A stretch of 64,000 bases of DNA from Vibrio agarilyticus (GCF_012641465.1 NZ_JABAIK010000003.1:237535-301534); one strand, 5' to 3'. Positions 55,777 to 64,000 are shown, numbered from the stretch's first letter. Numbers and translations: made by a program. Notes: generated from the sequence alone by a model not told the origin.

Positions 55777-58281
55777 ATGGTACAGACAATAGTAAGTGAA
55801 AATACCACTTCAGCTCGAGGCGTGGATACCTTTGATAAGGTATACGGCCTTGGTTATGAGGTGGGTCATGCCGACTGGTCACCCTATCCACGAGTGAACC
55901 GTTTGCGTCAAACGTTTTTGGATCGCCCCTATGAAATAGACGTTGAACGTCTGCGTTTAGTGACTCAAGCGTTTCAAAATAACGAATTAGCGCCACGTAT
56001 TTTGCAAAATGCCTACGCGTTCGAAAATATTTTGCTGAATGCGACTTTGTATATTTACGACGAAGACCTGATCTTAGGCGAAATTGCAGCGCCAGCGAAG
56101 GCATCACCCATTTATCCCGAATTTTCGGTTGACTGGATCATTGACGAAATTACCAACTCACCGTTTGAAGAGCGTGCGAATGACCAATTTTACATTCGTA
56201 ACGATGAAGAGCGCGCTGAGATTTTAGAGCTGTGCGCTTACTGGAAAGGCAAAACCGTCAACGAAACCATCACCGCAACATTAGATCAAGATCAGAAGAA
56301 CGGCTCACATATGGGTGAGAAGATCTTCCAAACCAACAACTATCACTTTGCTGGTATTGGCCATTTTGCGATGGACTTTGCCAAGTTGATGACCTTGGGT
56401 TTTGATGGTGTCATCGAGCAGGCAGAAAAAGCCGCGGCAAAATTATCGAAAAAAGACGCCGACTACGCCGCAAAACGTGATTACTACAAAGCCACATTGA
56501 TCACTCAAAACGCCGCGAAGAAATACATTACGCGTTACGCCGACCTTGCAGCCTCTATGGCAGCAACCGAAGCGGATGAAGTTCGTAAAGCAGAATTGGC
56601 TGCCATGGCAGAAAACTGCTACCAAATTGCTGGTGGCGTGCCACAAACATTCTGGCAAGCGATTCAGTTGTTTAATTTTGCCACGACACTGACTCAAATA
56701 GAGGGCAATGGTCACTCGATTTCTTACGGTCGTATGGACCAATGGCTACACCCGATTTACCTTGCGGACGTTGCGCAAAATGGCACATCAAAAGAGTTCA
56801 TTCTTGAGCTACTTGAAGTGCTGTACGTCAAGATGAACAACCCAACGAAGCTGAAAGACAAAGGTACCGTTCGCGTTCGTAATGGTCGCGGTTTTGGTGG
56901 TGAAAGCTTGACTATCGGTGGTGTTGATACGCAAGGCAACGACGCGACAAACGATCTGACTATGTTGATGCTTGAGGCCTCAGTGCACACTCGTATGATG
57001 AACCCATGGGTTTGTGTGCGTATGCACGAAAATACGCCTTATGAGCTGAAGGTTAAAGCAACCGAGTGTATTCGTGCCGGTTACGGTCACCCGAAACTGT
57101 TTAACGACGCACCTGCCATTCAAGCGATGCTAGGCAAAGGCGTCACGCTGGAAGAAGCGCGTGATTACGCCGTGGTCGGTTGCGTTGAGCCAACGATTCC
57201 TGGTAAGGAACACGGCTGGCAAGATGCTGGCTATGTGAATGCCGCCAAAATGATGGAAATGGTTCTTAACCATGGTCGTTTGGTTGCTGGACCGAATACT
57301 GAGCTTCAACTTGCACCAGATACTGGTAGCCTTGAAACCTACCAATCATTTGAAGAAGTATTGGAAAGCGTTGATAAGCAGTTTGAATTTTGGTGTGACC
57401 AACTATGCAGCTGTTTAAACATCACCGATAAAGTGCACGCAGCGCTAAAACCAACGCCATTTATTTCCGCGTTCTTTGATGGGTGCATTGAGACCGGACG
57501 TGATATGACGGCCGGTGGAGTGAAATACAACGGCATTGGACCACAAGCTGCCGGCATTGCAACTTGCGCAGACTCGCTAGCGACCATCAAAAAGCTGATG
57601 TTTGAAGATAAGAGCTACACAGGTAAGCAGCTGCTAGAGGCCCTTCGTGATAACTGGGAAGGCCACGACAAATTGTACGCCTTGGTGAACAGTTCAAAAA
57701 TTTCGCATTATGGTAACGACATTGATGAAGCCGATGAGCTATTCAAATACATGTTTGAGTGTTACTGCAAAAACATTGCGGGCCGTCCAACCGTTCGTGG
57801 TGGTGCATTTAGTCCTGGTGTTTATACCGTAAACGCCAACGTCGGTATGGGTCTGTTTATGAACGCATCACTTGATGGCCGCAAAGCACAAGAGCCTATT
57901 TCCGATAATATGGGGCCTGTTCATACCGCAGGGGGGTCACACGATTTCTCTGGCCCAACGGCAGTGGTGAATTCGGTGACGAAGGTGGATCACAGTAAAG
58001 CCACCAACGGCACATTGCTCAACCTACGTTTTCCAGAAGATGCGGTGGCGGGTGTTGAAGGGCGCGACATTTTGATCAGCTTTATTGACGAATACATGTC
58101 AAAGAAAGGAATGCACGTTCAGTTCAACATCATGAGCGCAGACAAAATGCGCGCGGCTCAGTTAAACCCTGAGCAGTATCGCGACATGTTGGTGCGTGTG
58201 GCAGGTTACAGTGCGTACTTTGTCGAGCTGGGTAAGCCGCTTCAAGATGACTTGATTTCTCGTACTGAGCTTCGTTTCTAA
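55777..58281 (+). CDS. Glycyl radical enzyme, diol dehydratase/sulfonate type
   Basis: An 834-residue glycyl radical enzyme of the PFL-like superfamily. The thiyl cysteine is Cys469 with Glu471 in VVGCVEPTIPGKEHGWQDA, and the radical glycine is Gly810 in VRVAGYSAYF. The GCVEP motif excludes pyruvate formate-lyase (which has CC). The Asp in GWQDA and the His in GIGHFAMDF occupy places where glycerol and propanediol dehydratases hold catalytic residues, as I recall them. Choline lyase, isethionate lyase, dihydroxypropanesulfonate (DHPS) lyase and DHPS dehydratase share this scaffold and length. The neighbours, a TauE/SafE permease and an iron alcohol dehydrogenase without any microcompartment gene, best fit DHPS dehydratase (HpfG-like), where the aldehyde product is reduced and exported. 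Substrate is inferred. AAGGA precedes the ATG. The enzyme works only without oxygen. Confidence 0.93.
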   Translation: MVQTIVSENTTSARGVDTFDKVYGLGYEVGHADWSPYPRVNRLRQTFLDRPYEIDVERLRLVTQAFQNNELAPRILQNAYAFENILLNATLYIYDEDLILGEIAAPAKASPIYPEFSVDWIIDEITNSPFEERANDQFYIRNDEERAEILELCAYWKGKTVNETITATLDQDQKNGSHMGEKIFQTNNYHFAGIGHFAMDFAKLMTLGFDGVIEQAEKAAAKLSKKDADYAAKRDYYKATLITQNAAKKYITRYADLAASMAATEADEVRKAELAAMAENCYQIAGGVPQTFWQAIQLFNFATTLTQIEGNGHSISYGRMDQWLHPIYLADVAQNGTSKEFILELLEVLYVKMNNPTKLKDKGTVRVRNGRGFGGESLTIGGVDTQGNDATNDLTMLMLEASVHTRMMNPWVCVRMHENTPYELKVKATECIRAGYGHPKLFNDAPAIQAMLGKGVTLEEARDYAVVGCVEPTIPGKEHGWQDAGYVNAAKMMEMVLNHGRLVAGPNTELQLAPDTGSLETYQSFEEVLESVDKQFEFWCDQLCSCLNITDKVHAALKPTPFISAFFDGCIETGRDMTAGGVKYNGIGPQAAGIATCADSLATIKKLMFEDKSYTGKQLLEALRDNWEGHDKLYALVNSSKISHYGNDIDEADELFKYMFECYCKNIAGRPTVRGGAFSPGVYTVNANVGMGLFMNASLDGRKAQEPISDNMGPVHTAGGSHDFSGPTAVVNSVTKVDHSKATNGTLLNLRFPEDAVAGVEGRDILISFIDEYMSKKGMHVQFNIMSADKMRAAQLNPEQYRDMLVRVAGYSAYFVELGKPLQDDLISRTELRF

Positions 58282-58333
58282 TTCAATTGATTCTGATGGG
58301 CAGGGATGTCCCATCGATTATGGAGTAATTCCC

Positions 58334-59230
58334 GTGGATTTTATGTTTAAGTTTGACTACTTGCTGGTTGGTTTGATGCAAGTGATAGGCTTTTTTGTGC
58401 AAGGTACCACAGGTTTTGGTTGTACCGTGATTGCCGCGCCTGTGACCAACGGTTTGCTTGGCACCACCATTGGTGTTCCTTATGGTACCGCGATTACCAT
58501 TCCGTTTTTGTACTATCTTGCCATTAAAGGTCGTGATGACATTTCGTGGAAAGATCTGGCCAAAATCGTGGTGCTTTGCGCACCAGGTATTTTGATTGGA
58601 CAGTATCTGTTTTATCAAATCACGCCGCAAACGGCCAAAATCCTGATTGGCGCTATGGTGACCGTGATTGCGGTGATGAACCTTCACAAACACATTATTA
58701 AACCGCTCGTGATCAAAGAGATTGATGCGACGGAAGTGGTCGACACTTTCTTGAAGAAGGTTTTCCGTTACGGCTGTTTGATTCTGGGTGGTATTGTGCA
58801 CGGCGCGTTCAATATCGGCGGCCCACTTATCACTGTATACACGCTTGAGGCGGTTCAAGATAAGAAGAAATTCCGCAATACCATGACCATGCTTTGGGTG
58901 GTACTAAACAGCTGGAACATGTTTAACCAGTACCAAAATGGCGCGTTTACCACTGAGTTAAACAGCGCACTATTGATTGGTTTACCACTGGCTGGTATTG
59001 GCTTCTTCTTTGGCATGCGTTTCCTTGAGAAGATCAACCGTGAACAGTTCTTGCGCATCGTGTATGTGATCCTATTGATCATTGGTTCAAACATGCTTTT
59101 GAGCAATATTCCTTGGACTGCAGATATGAAATTGATCACCATGATCTCATCCGCTGTCGTACTTGCGGCATACGCTGTGAACGTGATGATGAAGCGCAAA
59201 GCAAACCTTTCTAAGCTTCAAGCAAATTAA
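58334..59230 (+). CDS. TauE/SafE family membrane transporter
   Basis: A 298-residue inner-membrane protein with about eight hydrophobic helices, a repeated GTTGFGCTVIAAPVTN / GGIVHGAFNIGGPLITVY pattern near the start and middle of the two halves, as in the TauE/SafE (UPF0721) family. Family members export sulfite, sulfoacetate, sulfolactate or related anions. Start GTG at 58334 has GGAG about eight bases upstream; 52 bp separate it from the GRE gene. Placed between a glycyl radical enzyme and an alcohol dehydrogenase, it likely exports the end product, for example 3-hydroxypropanesulfonate or sulfite. Confidence 0.85.
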   Translation: MDFMFKFDYLLVGLMQVIGFFVQGTTGFGCTVIAAPVTNGLLGTTIGVPYGTAITIPFLYYLAIKGRDDISWKDLAKIVVLCAPGILIGQYLFYQITPQTAKILIGAMVTVIAVMNLHKHIIKPLVIKEIDATEVVDTFLKKVFRYGCLILGGIVHGAFNIGGPLITVYTLEAVQDKKKFRNTMTMLWVVLNSWNMFNQYQNGAFTTELNSALLIGLPLAGIGFFFGMRFLEKINREQFLRIVYVILLIIGSNMLLSNIPWTADMKLITMISSAVVLAAYAVNVMMKRKANLSKLQAN

Positions 59231-59239
59231 GATTTATTG

Positions 59240-59264
59240 ACACCCGACCATGAAAATGGTCGGT
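59240..59264 (+). other. Intercistronic hairpin
   Basis: CACCCGACCA / TGGTCGGTG form an imperfect nine-base stem between the TauE-like and alcohol dehydrogenase genes, with no T-run; the genes remain a likely operon. Confidence 0.45.
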
Positions 59265-59317
59265 GACTCGCTCAAACAAACGCTCATAACCGTGTTTGTT
59301 ATTTTAAGGAATATGTC

Positions 59318-60466
59318 GTGAAAGACTTTGGTTTTAAAATTCCACAAAACATTGAATTTGGTATTGGTAGCTTAAATAAACTGCCTAACATTTTGAAAGA
59401 CAACGATTCAGATCACGTGTTTTTGATCTCCGATCGCGGCTTGGAAAGCATTGGTGTTGTTAAAAAAGTGCAAAACATCATTCTTGCTGGTGGCATTCAG
59501 TGCACAACCTATTTGGATGTGGTTCCCAATCCAACCATTACTGTGGTGAATGAAGCGACTGCGCTTTACAACGAGTGCGGCGCCACAAGTATCGTTGCAC
59601 TAGGCGGCGGTAGCCCGCTAGATGTGGCAAAAACCGTTGGGATCTTGGCCAAATTTGGTGGTGATATTAAAGATTACGAGGGGCTGAACAAAGTACCGGG
59701 TCCTATCGTACCTATGATTGCGATTCCAACCACTGCAGGTACGGGCAGCGAAGCGACCGCCTCTTCTGTGATCACCGATGAAGCGATTAACTACAAGTTT
59801 TCTATCGTAAGTTATGAAACCTTGCCAAAGTACGCGGTGCTTGATCCACAACTTATCATGACCGCGCCAGCGTCAATCGCGGCAGCGTGTGGTGTCGACG
59901 CGCTCATTCACGCCATTGAAGCTTATGTTTCGAAAAATGCCTCACCATTTACCGATACAATGGCGGAAAAAGCGATGCAATTGATTGGTGCGAACTTGCG
60001 TCAATTTGTCGCCAATCGCGAAGATGAGGAAGCGGCATGTGCCATGATGGTGGGCAGTAACTTCGCGGGTATCGCCTTTGCGTGGGCACGTCTTGGTAAT
60101 GTGCACGCGATGAGCCACCCAGTGAGTGCGTTTTTCCATGTGCCTCACGGTGTCGCTAACTCGATTTTGTTACCCACTGTGATGAAATTTAACGCAGTTG
60201 CAGACAAAGGCCGTTATGAAGTGATTTATAACTTCATTCGTCAAGGACGTGAACCAGTGACGAATTTTGAGCCACAAATGCTCATTGAAGAGATTCAAAA
60301 GCTAAATGATGATCTCAACATTCCTCGCACCCTGTCTGAAGTCGGAGTGAAGGCTGAGCTTATCGAAGAGATGGCTAAAGATGCGATGAAGAGTGGAAAC
60401 GTGTTATGTAACCCTCGCGAGACCACGTTAGAAGATATGATTGAGCTTTATAAGCAAGCTATCTAA
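59318..60466 (+). CDS. Iron-containing alcohol dehydrogenase (aldehyde reductase)
   Basis: A 382-residue group III metal-dependent alcohol dehydrogenase. The NAD-binding motif is GGGSPLDVAKTVG (about residues 96-108), and metal ligands appear in CGVDALIHAIEAYVSK and in NVHAMSHPVSAFFHVPHG. The start is GTG with AAGGA nine bases before it. In this operon it would reduce the aldehyde made by the glycyl radical enzyme and so re-oxidise NADH, the job of HpfD (3-sulfopropionaldehyde reductase) in the DHPS dehydratase pathway or of DhaT in glycerol fermentation. Confidence 0.93.
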   Translation: MKDFGFKIPQNIEFGIGSLNKLPNILKDNDSDHVFLISDRGLESIGVVKKVQNIILAGGIQCTTYLDVVPNPTITVVNEATALYNECGATSIVALGGGSPLDVAKTVGILAKFGGDIKDYEGLNKVPGPIVPMIAIPTTAGTGSEATASSVITDEAINYKFSIVSYETLPKYAVLDPQLIMTAPASIAAACGVDALIHAIEAYVSKNASPFTDTMAEKAMQLIGANLRQFVANREDEEAACAMMVGSNFAGIAFAWARLGNVHAMSHPVSAFFHVPHGVANSILLPTVMKFNAVADKGRYEVIYNFIRQGREPVTNFEPQMLIEEIQKLNDDLNIPRTLSEVGVKAELIEEMAKDAMKSGNVLCNPRETTLEDMIELYKQAI

Positions 60467-60481
60467 TCATCGCGCCCATTA

Positions 60482-60620
60482 TATACCCGTTCGACTTGAA
60501 GCTGCAGCGTTGTTGGCTGGCTCTCACAAACCTCATCACATAGTTAGTCTATGTTCACGAAGTGCTCAGAGGCTTTGCTCTTTTGCCGCCTACCTGTAAC
60601 TTCAAGTTGTTTGGGTATAG
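60482..60620. repeat. Vibrio-type intergenic repeat, copy 7
   Basis: From tatacccgttcgacttgaag to ttcaagttgtttgggtatag with the full core and the tgttcacgaagtgctcagagg insert. It separates the alcohol dehydrogenase from the next permease. Confidence 0.88.
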
Positions 60621-60633
60621 TAATGGGAGTGAA

Positions 60634-60713
60634 AAGGGCATTTTGACATTTTTCGAAATGCCCTTCGTGTGATTCAATGTATGGGTCTTTATCAAAAATA
60701 GCCATACATTGAA
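60634..60713 (+). promoter_or_regulatory. Two strong hairpins in the leader of the NCS2-like permease
   Basis: The first is AAGGGCATTT / AAATGCCCTT (60634-60665, 12-base loop). The second is a perfect 12-bp stem TTCAATGTATGG / CCATACATTGAA (60673-60713) with a 17-base A/T-rich loop. The second ends 23 bp before the start codon. They may form a structured 5' leader controlling the permease, or the first may terminate the upstream operon. Confidence 0.55.
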
Positions 60714-60736
60714 TTATATGATTATGGGTTTTTGTT

Positions 60737-62098
60737 ATGAAAAGAATATTTGGAGAGGAGCAGCCATACATCCCTGCTGGACCATTTAAGGTAAGGATAC
60801 CGTTTGTGCATGTCGGCTTTGAAAAAGTGGACTTTATGCAGGGGTTATTACTGTGCGCCGTTTGTTTGGGGATGATCCCCATATTGCAAGAATATTTGGG
60901 CATGCCATTTGAAGTCGCAATGACAATTGTTGTGATTAATGGCTTACTCTATTTTATGCATATTATGCTGGGCGATCCCATTATACCCGGGTGGATTACG
61001 CCGGCGATTCCGATTGTCATTTTATATTTGAATCAATTTGATATCGGAACTGAGCGAATGCATGCTCTTATTGCCTTTCAAATTTCATTGGGCCTACTGG
61101 CGATAATATTGGGCATCACTGGGCTTGGGCAAAAAGTGGCCTCTATCGTACCGAATGCAATGAAATCTGGCATCATTATCGGCGCAGGAATTGCCGCAGT
61201 GAATTCGGTTTTGGTCGAAGGTGGACGTTTTGAACAAGCGCCGATCTCTATTATTGCTTGCACTGGGGTTGGTTTCTATCTGCTCTTTTCGAGTCACTTT
61301 AAGAGCCAAAGAAACATCAATAAATTGACCAAGATATTGGCTGATTTAGGCTCACTGCCGATTATTGTGCTAGCCATTATTATTGGCCCAGTAGTGGGAG
61401 AGGTGCCATGGCCACAAATTGAATGGGGCTTTACGACGCTTGCTTTTGGTGAGTTATTTGCAAACTGGACCATTTTTGGCTTAGGCTTGCCGCCGATTGA
61501 GATGTTTATTATCGGCCTGCCAGCGGTGCTCTCAACTTATATTATTTTGTTTGGTGATGTGATTCAGGCGAAATGTTTACTCGATGATGCAAGTAAAAAA
61601 CGCCCTGATGAGAAAATTGATTTCAATGCCAATCGCTCTAATATGATTTTTGGTGCGCGTAATGTGCTGATGGGTATTTTTGGCCCGACAATTACCCTTT
61701 GTGGCCCGTTAGCTGCCGCAATGCAAGTGGTGGTCTGTGAGCGATTTAAATTGGGTCAAAACACCATGGATTCGATTAATAATGGCGCGATTTCTTATCG
61801 CTATGGCACCATGCTTGGGTACTTCTTACTGCCCATCGTCACTTTAGTGAAACCAGTATTGGGCATTGCTTTGGCGGCGACTTTGTTAATTCAGGGGTTT
61901 GTTTCGTTTCGTGTTGGTGTCACGAAGTCAAGAACAGTCAATGACTTAGGTATTGCTGGTGTTATGGCCGCGGTGATTGCCATTAAAGGCGCTGCTTGGG
62001 GGCTTGCCGCTGGAGTGATTCTTTGTCTTTTCGTGAATCTTGGTAAACACACACGTTATGAAAGTGAGATTGCCGCTGAACTGGAATCAAACAATTAG
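60737..62098 (+). CDS. NCS2/SLC23-like membrane permease
   Basis: A 453-residue inner-membrane transporter with about 12-14 hydrophobic helices. It resembles the xanthine/uracil permease superfamily in layout, with motifs such as LGDPIIPGWITPAIP near residue 80 and GPTITLCGPLAAAMQV near residue 320, but lacks the classical NCS2 signature (QNAGLLTLT-type), so it is a divergent subgroup of unknown cargo. It follows the GRE operon after a repeat and a hairpin pair, so it may be a separate transcript. An uptake role for the substrate of the GRE is a reasonable guess, as no other importer is in the cluster. Its stop codon overlaps the stop of the convergent pilin gene. Confidence 0.75.
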   Translation: MKRIFGEEQPYIPAGPFKVRIPFVHVGFEKVDFMQGLLLCAVCLGMIPILQEYLGMPFEVAMTIVVINGLLYFMHIMLGDPIIPGWITPAIPIVILYLNQFDIGTERMHALIAFQISLGLLAIILGITGLGQKVASIVPNAMKSGIIIGAGIAAVNSVLVEGGRFEQAPISIIACTGVGFYLLFSSHFKSQRNINKLTKILADLGSLPIIVLAIIIGPVVGEVPWPQIEWGFTTLAFGELFANWTIFGLGLPPIEMFIIGLPAVLSTYIILFGDVIQAKCLLDDASKKRPDEKIDFNANRSNMIFGARNVLMGIFGPTITLCGPLAAAMQVVVCERFKLGQNTMDSINNGAISYRYGTMLGYFLLPIVTLVKPVLGIALAATLLIQGFVSFRVGVTKSRTVNDLGIAGVMAAVIAIKGAAWGLAAGVILCLFVNLGKHTRYESEIAAELESNN

Positions 62099-62646
62099 CA
62101 ACCAGCGTCAATTGATCCAGTATGAAAAGTCTCTTTGGATGCTTCATTAATATAAAAGGCATAGCATCCTTCAGATTTTATTACATAGCCTCTTGGCCAA
62201 ATGTATGACGCGCGATCTAACCCATTATTGCCACTTAATGGAAAGTTAGGAATCGATACGTAGCCGCCTTTGCCCGGGAACATGTTACCCAAAATGCAAA
62301 ATTCAGGCTCATCGCAGGGAACGGATTCCCAATTTCTTGTCCAACTCTTTGGCACGTCAATATTTAATAAAGCTCTTAGCGTATCAGCACTGGCTGCCGG
62401 ATTTCCGGCCGTTAGCGCCACGGTTTTACCCTGATAATCGAGTGTGGTTTGCGCATCATCTATTTGAATTCGAGCGTTGGCGAGTTTCAATGCGCTTGTT
62501 AGTGCACTATTAACACCATGAATATTAGCGGCATAAGCGCTGCTGGATAAATTAAGAAAACGTGGCGCTGCAACAACGGCAAGAATCGCGACCACCATAA
62601 TGGTGATGACGATTTCGACTAACGTAAATCCTTTTGACGTTTTCAT
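62095..62646 (-). CDS. MSHA-like type IV pilin
   Basis: A 183-residue prepilin. The N-terminus MKTSKGFTLVEIVITIMVVA has the GFTLVE prepilin peptidase site (cleavage after Gly6) and the long hydrophobic helix, followed by AAPRFLNLSSSAYAAN, as in MshA-type major pilins. A C-terminal disulfide loop is likely between the last cysteines (EGCY and DAGC). GGAG lies six bases before the ATG. It stands alone, away from any msh biogenesis genes in this window, and converges on the permease with its stop overlapping by four bases. It may be a paralogue or a minor pilin used by a distant msh locus. Confidence 0.88.
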   Translation of the reverse strand: MKTSKGFTLVEIVITIMVVAILAVVAAPRFLNLSSSAYAANIHGVNSALTSALKLANARIQIDDAQTTLDYQGKTVALTAGNPAASADTLRALLNIDVPKSWTRNWESVPCDEPEFCILGNMFPGKGGYVSIPNFPLSGNNGLDRASYIWPRGYVIKSEGCYAFYINEASKETFHTGSIDAGC

Positions 62647-62652
62647 TCTATC

Positions 62653-62788
62653 TCCGTCCTACTTGAAGTTACAGCCTTGTTGACTGACGCTTGCAAACCT
62701 CATCACATAGCTCACCTATGTTTACGAAGTGCTCAAAGGCTTTGTTCTCTTGTCGCCTACCTGCATCTTCACGTTGTTTGGATATATA
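62653..62788. repeat. Vibrio-type intergenic repeat, copy 8
   Basis: From tccgtcctacttgaagttac to acgttgtttggatatata. It lies directly before the pilin start, so the pilin ribosome site abuts it. Confidence 0.82.
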
Positions 62789-62970
62789 TTCAGCGCTCAG
62801 TCGAAATTTTAATCAATGCTATCATGAAGTTATGTTGAAAAAAATTCCAATATTTCACATGCCATAATCTACATCTCTTTGATATATCAAATTCACCTCG
62901 ATGACTTCGGTATTCTGCGATCACTTGGGTATAATCATCGTCAAACAGTAAAAACGGTAAGGTCTTATTT

Positions 62971-63648
62971 ATGAAATCGGTTTTAGTCACAGGTGCCACA
63001 AGTGGTATTGGTTATGCGCTGGCATTGCTGCTCTCTCAGCGTGGGTATACGGTGGTTGCTAGTGGACGTAACGAACAGCAGCTTATGGCGTTACAGCAGC
63101 AGACCGGCTGTCATATTATTCAAGCCGATCTCGCGCAACCAAATGAAGTGACAGGACTGTTTGAGCGCGCTGTATCGCTGGTAGGCCATATTGATGTGCT
63201 GGTGAATAATGCGGGCATGAATTCTCGTAAATGTCTGATTGAAGAATTTACCTTAGAAGAGTTTGATCATCAGTATGCGGTGAACTTGCGCGCGCCAGCG
63301 CTACTGAGCCGGGAAGCACTTTTGCATATGAAGCCGCAAAAATCGGGGCAGATCATTAACGTCATTAGCACGGTGGCGAAGCGCTCAAATGAAACGATGA
63401 GTGTTTATACCGCGATGAAACAAGGACTCTCGGGATTTAGTGCGATTTTAGCCAAAGAGGCGCAGCCTCATGGCATCAAAGTAACGTCGTTATTTCCTGG
63501 TGGTACAGACACCAATTTCAGAGCGGCAGAGCGTCCTGAATATATGGATCCGAAAAGCGTCGCCTTGGTGATTGCGCAGCTTTTAGAGCTTCCAGCTGAT
63601 ATGATCATGCACGAAATGATGTTTCGACCACCAGTCGAGCTTGAATGA
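62971..63648 (+). CDS. Short-chain dehydrogenase/reductase
   Basis: A 225-residue classical SDR oxidoreductase. The nucleotide-binding motif TGATSGIG is at residues 7-14, NNAG at about 79-82, and the catalytic pair is Tyr146 and Lys150 in YTAMK. An Arg after the second beta strand (ASGRN) favours NADP(H). FPGGTDTNF follows the catalytic helix as usual. Substrate unknown; it is not obviously part of the pathways to its left and has its own promoter space. Confidence 0.9.
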   Translation: MKSVLVTGATSGIGYALALLLSQRGYTVVASGRNEQQLMALQQQTGCHIIQADLAQPNEVTGLFERAVSLVGHIDVLVNNAGMNSRKCLIEEFTLEEFDHQYAVNLRAPALLSREALLHMKPQKSGQIINVISTVAKRSNETMSVYTAMKQGLSGFSAILAKEAQPHGIKVTSLFPGGTDTNFRAAERPEYMDPKSVALVIAQLLELPADMIMHEMMFRPPVELE

Positions 63649-63678
63649 TTGAACGTCGTTCAATTTGCAATACGACGA

Positions 63679-63699
63679 GCCACCGACATGTTCGGTGGC
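63679..63699. other. Hairpin after the SDR gene
   Basis: GCCACCGA / TCGGTGGC perfect eight-base stem with a five-base loop. No T-run; possibly a factor-assisted terminator. Confidence 0.45.
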
Positions 63700-63744
63700 C
63701 CTAATCGACTTCAAACGCAAGATTCGCCGCAGACTCATTGCAGT

Positions 63745-64000
63745 ATACCCAACTAACCTCAAGATGCATGGTTCAGCGAGAATGACTTGGTTTGTCAGTG
63801 AGGCGAGGATTTGAAGATTGAGTGGTTCTCAATCGAAAATCGTCAACAAAGCTGATGAGCCAAGACCTTGTTTATAACCAATAGGGCCCCTTGGGAGCCA
63901 ATCACTGAACCGATAGCGGTGTTAAACAACTTGAAAATAGACTCGCTATTTCGCTGCGTTGTTTGCCTTGCTCTCAGCTCAGTGAGCCGGCTCTGAATCC
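63745..64000. repeat. Non-coding tail with second repeat family
   Basis: 63755-63818 matches the reverse complement of 45556-45616. The left end, tatacccaact, resembles the main repeat terminus. The remaining bases to the window edge contain no credible start of a gene; the element may continue past the window. Confidence 0.55.

Noticed and set aside
55777-58281. Pyruvate formate-lyase
   Set aside because: The active site has GCVEP with a single cysteine rather than the paired cysteines of PFL, and the activase has extra ferredoxin clusters.
60634-60713. Purine riboswitch in the permease leader
   Set aside because: There is no three-way junction or conserved purine-aptamer loop; only two simple hairpins are seen.
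54688-62098. Bacterial microcompartment for choline or propanediol use
   Set aside because: No shell protein, encapsulation peptide, CoA-acylating aldehyde dehydrogenase or phosphotransacylase gene is present in the window.
63745-64000. Left end of an insertion sequence
   Set aside because: No transposase coding or clear terminal inverted repeat can be seen before the window ends; only similarity to another intergenic repeat supports it.

Overview
The window looks like a chromosomal segment of a marine Vibrio-type gammaproteobacterium. The evidence is a MSHA-like type IV pilin, a LamB-type sugar porin, GlyGly-CTERM architecture, a tRNA-Gly(TCC), and many copies of a roughly 130-150 bp intergenic repeat with tatacccr..cttgaagttgcag termini, a kind I associate with Vibrio. 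Nothing indicates a plasmid or prophage; no transposase, integrase or CRISPR array was seen.

Layout. (1) 1-3.6 kb: the tail of a GNAT acetyltransferase, then a domain-permuted GH3 beta-glucosidase and a tRNA-Gly. (2) 4.1-17.2 kb: a surface-protein block with a small Tat-signal peptide, a GNAT enzyme, a PAPS-type sulfotransferase and a ~3650-residue repeat protein. The giant protein carries DUF4347, Calx-beta, Ig and cadherin-like repeats, a choice-of-anchor U-like region, an internal GlyGly-CTERM-like segment and, unexpectedly, a C-terminal OmpA-like barrel. (3) 17.2-47.2 kb: a xylan/beta-glucan utilisation region. It holds aldose epimerase, two GH10 xylanase lipoproteins flanking a LamB-type porin, two GH3 enzymes, a XylR-like AraC regulator, a TAXI-TRAP transporter, a GH9 cellulase, a chemoreceptor, a GH94 phosphorylase, a GH116 glycosidase and a periplasmic GH8 of the exo-oligoxylanase type. 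(4) 47.4-54.4 kb: a CUT1-type ABC oligosaccharide importer with two ATPases, one binding protein and two permeases, followed by a LacI-family regulator. (5) 54.5-62.1 kb: a glycyl radical enzyme (GRE) cluster: activase, GRE, TauE/SafE permease, iron alcohol dehydrogenase and a divergent NCS2-like permease. It is preceded by a CRP-like site and a perfect 18-bp palindrome. (6) 62.1-64 kb: a convergent MSHA-like pilin, an SDR oxidoreductase, and repeats.

How they may work together (inference). Cell-surface GH10 lipoproteins cut xylan, the porin passes oligosaccharides, GH8 and GH9 trim them in the periplasm, the ABC importer moves short oligomers inside, and cytoplasmic GH3, GH116 and GH94 enzymes finish the job. 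This is a porin/ABC scheme, not a SusCD one. The GRE cluster has no microcompartment genes. It pairs a diol-dehydratase-like GRE and an aldehyde/alcohol dehydrogenase with a TauE-family exporter, which fits anaerobic sulfonate fermentation, for example dihydroxypropanesulfonate to 3-hydroxypropanesulfonate, and is the most interesting system here.
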